In this document: positions 5,006-6,576 of the stretch, in pieces
Layout: the number at the start of each line of letters is the position of its first letter
Position numbering within the stretch: the first letter of the stretch is position 1
NCBI GenBank assembly: GCA_031267115.1
Contig: JAIRZS010000255.1
Coordinates: forward strand, 1 to 6,576
DNA from: Treponema sp.
GTDB lineage: Bacteria; Spirochaetota; Spirochaetia; Treponematales; Breznakiellaceae
DNA: 6,576 bases
Direction: 5' to 3'
The notes under the pieces: generated by a model
What the model was told of the DNA's origin: nothing
The model's input: only the letters and a program-made list of their open reading frames with translations
The model's database searches: none
Position numbers and translations under genes: made by a program

Positions 5006-6576
5006 ATGCCGCCCGATAATGTGGAAAAAGAATACCACCAGCTAACCAGGCAGTTCAAAAAACTGGAACGGGATTACCGCGCCCTTTCGGTGATGCACGA
5101 ACAAACTGAAAGGCTGCGCAACGCGAACGAGGCGGCGAAAGAGCTTTCAAATTTTTACAACCGCCTCTTGCTGAAAAACACCCCCGCCATCACTTTTATG
5201 CTGGACCTTGAACTGCGTTTTGTCCTGGGGAGCGAAAAGATCGTGGCCTTTCTCGGGTACAGCGATATGCGCGAAATGGTGGATGTTCCTTTTTCAACCC
5301 TCTTTGCCTCCGCCATGCCCGGCTCATGGATAGAAGGGACCGGCTCCCGCTGCCGGGGGGTTATCGACACGAATCAAAGCGCCGCTTATGAGGAAAAGGT
5401 AACTTTGCCGGGCGGCGCGAATATTGTTTTCCAGGTTACCATTACCCCGGCGGAAGAAAAAGAAGGTATCTGCCGGGGCGTAGTAGTAGTAATGAACGAT
5501 GTTTCCGAACTTTTCCGCGCCCGCGAAGAAGCCGAGCGGGCCAGCGTGGCAAAGGGTTCCTTCCTGGCGAACATGAGCCACGAGATTCGCACGCCCATGA
5601 ACGCCATAATCGGAATGACCGCCATAGCGAAATCCTCGCCGGACCCGGAAAAAAAGGATTACTGCCTGAACAAGATAGAGGACGCGTCCGCCCATCTGCT
5701 GGGGATTATCAACGACATCCTCGATATGTCAAAGATAGAAGCAAACAAGCTGGAACTTGCGCCGGCGGATTTCGATTTTGAAAAGATGCTCCAGAAAATA
5801 GTAAACGTGATCAGCTTCCGGGTTGAGGAAAAACACCAGAACCTCATGATCCGCATCGACGAGGCCATCCCGCGCACCCTTTTTGGCGACGATCAGCGGC
5901 TGGCCCAGGTTGTGGCGAATCTGCTTTCCAACGCGGTAAAATTTACGCCGGATTACGGCTCTATCGGGCTTGACGCCTGCCTTTCCGGAAAAGAAAACGG
6001 GTTCTGTACCTTGCAAATCGAAATAAGCGATTCGGGAATAGGGATTTCCAAAGAACAGCAGTCCCGCCTGTTCAATTCCTTTGAGCAGGCGGACAGCGGA
6101 ACTTCCCGCAAATTCGGCGGGACCGGGCTGGGGCTTGCGATTTCCAGGCGGATTGTGGAAATGATGGGGGGCGGCATACGGATCGAATCCGAGCTTGGCA
6201 AAGGCACATCTTTTATTTTTACCGTGACACTCAAGGAAGAAAAACAGGACAACGCCCGCCTGTTGGCGGACGGGGTAAACTGGAATGCCATACGCATTTT
6301 CGCGGCGGACGGCGCGCCTGAAATACGGGAGTATTTCGGGGACATAGCCCGGCGGCTCGGGGTGAACTGCGACAGCTCCCCCGGCGGGGAGGAGGCGGCC
6401 GCGCTGATCCGGAAGAACGGCCCCTACGACATGTACTTCGTGGGCAGGAAGGCGCACAACACGGACAGCGTGGATCTGGATCTTGTCCGCCGGATTAAGG
6501 AAAAAAACACGGACAAACCGGTAATCGCCATAGCATCCGCCACGGAATGGAATTTGATAGCGGGCGAAGCCGGAAA
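5006..6576 (+). CDS. Soluble PAS hybrid histidine kinase with degenerate receiver, partial
   Basis: The first 523 residues are visible; the 3' end is beyond the window. In order: an N-terminal coiled coil (about 5-50), a PAS-like domain (about 55-165), HisKA with phospho-acceptor H192 in FLANMSHEIRTPMNAIIGM, and HATPase_c (about 295-410) with N box NLLSNAVKF (N309), G1 box DSGIGI, F box FNSFEQAD and G2 box GGTGLGLAI. All kinase motifs are intact. From about 428 a receiver-like domain begins (AIRIFAADGAPEIREYF). At the phospho-acceptor position the expected Asp is Gly480 (YDMYFVG), the second acidic-pair residue is Gly436, and the conserved Thr is Ala510, so this receiver probably cannot be phosphorylated. 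There is no TM segment, so input is cytosolic. The ATG at 5006 follows the FIST stop by 12 nt with only a weak GGGG ribosome-binding site, suggesting co-expression or coupling. Further receiver or Hpt domains may follow. Confidence 0.93.
   Translation, partial: MPPDNVEKEYHQLTRQFKKLERDYRALSVMHEQTERLRNANEAAKELSNFYNRLLLKNTPAITFMLDLELRFVLGSEKIVAFLGYSDMREMVDVPFSTLFASAMPGSWIEGTGSRCRGVIDTNQSAAYEEKVTLPGGANIVFQVTITPAEEKEGICRGVVVVMNDVSELFRAREEAERASVAKGSFLANMSHEIRTPMNAIIGMTAIAKSSPDPEKKDYCLNKIEDASAHLLGIINDILDMSKIEANKLELAPADFDFEKMLQKIVNVISFRVEEKHQNLMIRIDEAIPRTLFGDDQRLAQVVANLLSNAVKFTPDYGSIGLDACLSGKENGFCTLQIEISDSGIGISKEQQSRLFNSFEQADSGTSRKFGGTGLGLAISRRIVEMMGGGIRIESELGKGTSFIFTVTLKEEKQDNARLLADGVNWNAIRIFAADGAPEIREYFGDIARRLGVNCDSSPGGEEAAALIRKNGPYDMYFVGRKAHNTDSVDLDLVRRIKEKNTDKPVIAIASATEWNLIAGEAG

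Noticed and set aside
5729..6457. Minus-strand 242-codon frame opposite the kinase
   Set aside because: It lies fully within unmistakable HisKA/HATPase coding sequence on the plus strand and is an antisense artefact of GC-rich codons.

Overview
The window looks like host-associated Treponema (Spirochaetota), possibly a termite-gut lineage. This is inferred from the gene style: a relaxed spirochaete-type lipobox followed by a FIVAR-like domain, an Rpn/PD-(D/E)XK protein with a coiled-coil tail, a soluble hybrid histidine kinase, moderately high GC, and intergenic repeats built on 'ACCGCGAAGTCGAA'. No rRNA, tRNA or species marker is present, so the assignment is tentative.

Layout from left to right. 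(1) 1-421, minus: the N-terminal part of a surface or periplasmic lipoprotein that runs off the left edge. (2) 422-1039: an intergenic stretch with a structured leader for the lipoprotein, a perfect (GA)15 microsatellite and one copy of a dispersed inverted-repeat element. (3) 1040-2041, plus: an Rpn-family PD-(D/E)XK nuclease with a heptad-repeat tail. An AGGAGG Shine-Dalgarno lies 5 nt before an in-frame internal ATG at 1781, which suggests a separately translated 86-residue C-terminal protein. (4) 3429-2069, minus: a 53-residue one-TM peptide coupled by an ATGA overlap to a secreted 400-residue protein made of seven ~50-residue repeats, a likely seven-bladed beta-propeller. The gene start of the latter contains two perfect hairpins. 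It converges on the Rpn gene with a 27-nt gap. (5) 3430-3802: intergenic, with a candidate minus-strand promoter, a 30-nt tandem duplication and a second copy of the inverted-repeat element. (6) 3803-4993 and 5006-6576, plus: a FIST-domain sensor followed after 12 nt by a soluble coiled-coil/PAS/HisKA/HATPase kinase whose partial receiver domain lacks the phospho-accepting aspartate. The kinase runs off the right edge.

How the genes may work together. FIST plus kinase reads as a two-gene cytosolic sensory unit: the FIST protein binds a small ligand and tunes the kinase, resembling the known NosP/NahK arrangement. The Rpn locus is a plausible self-contained toxin/antitoxin or anti-phage gene-within-a-gene. 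The minus-strand pair encodes cell-envelope products of unknown role. The most interesting signals are the internal Rpn start, the FIST/kinase pair with its degenerate receiver, and the dispersed inverted repeats found upstream of both plus-strand transcription units.
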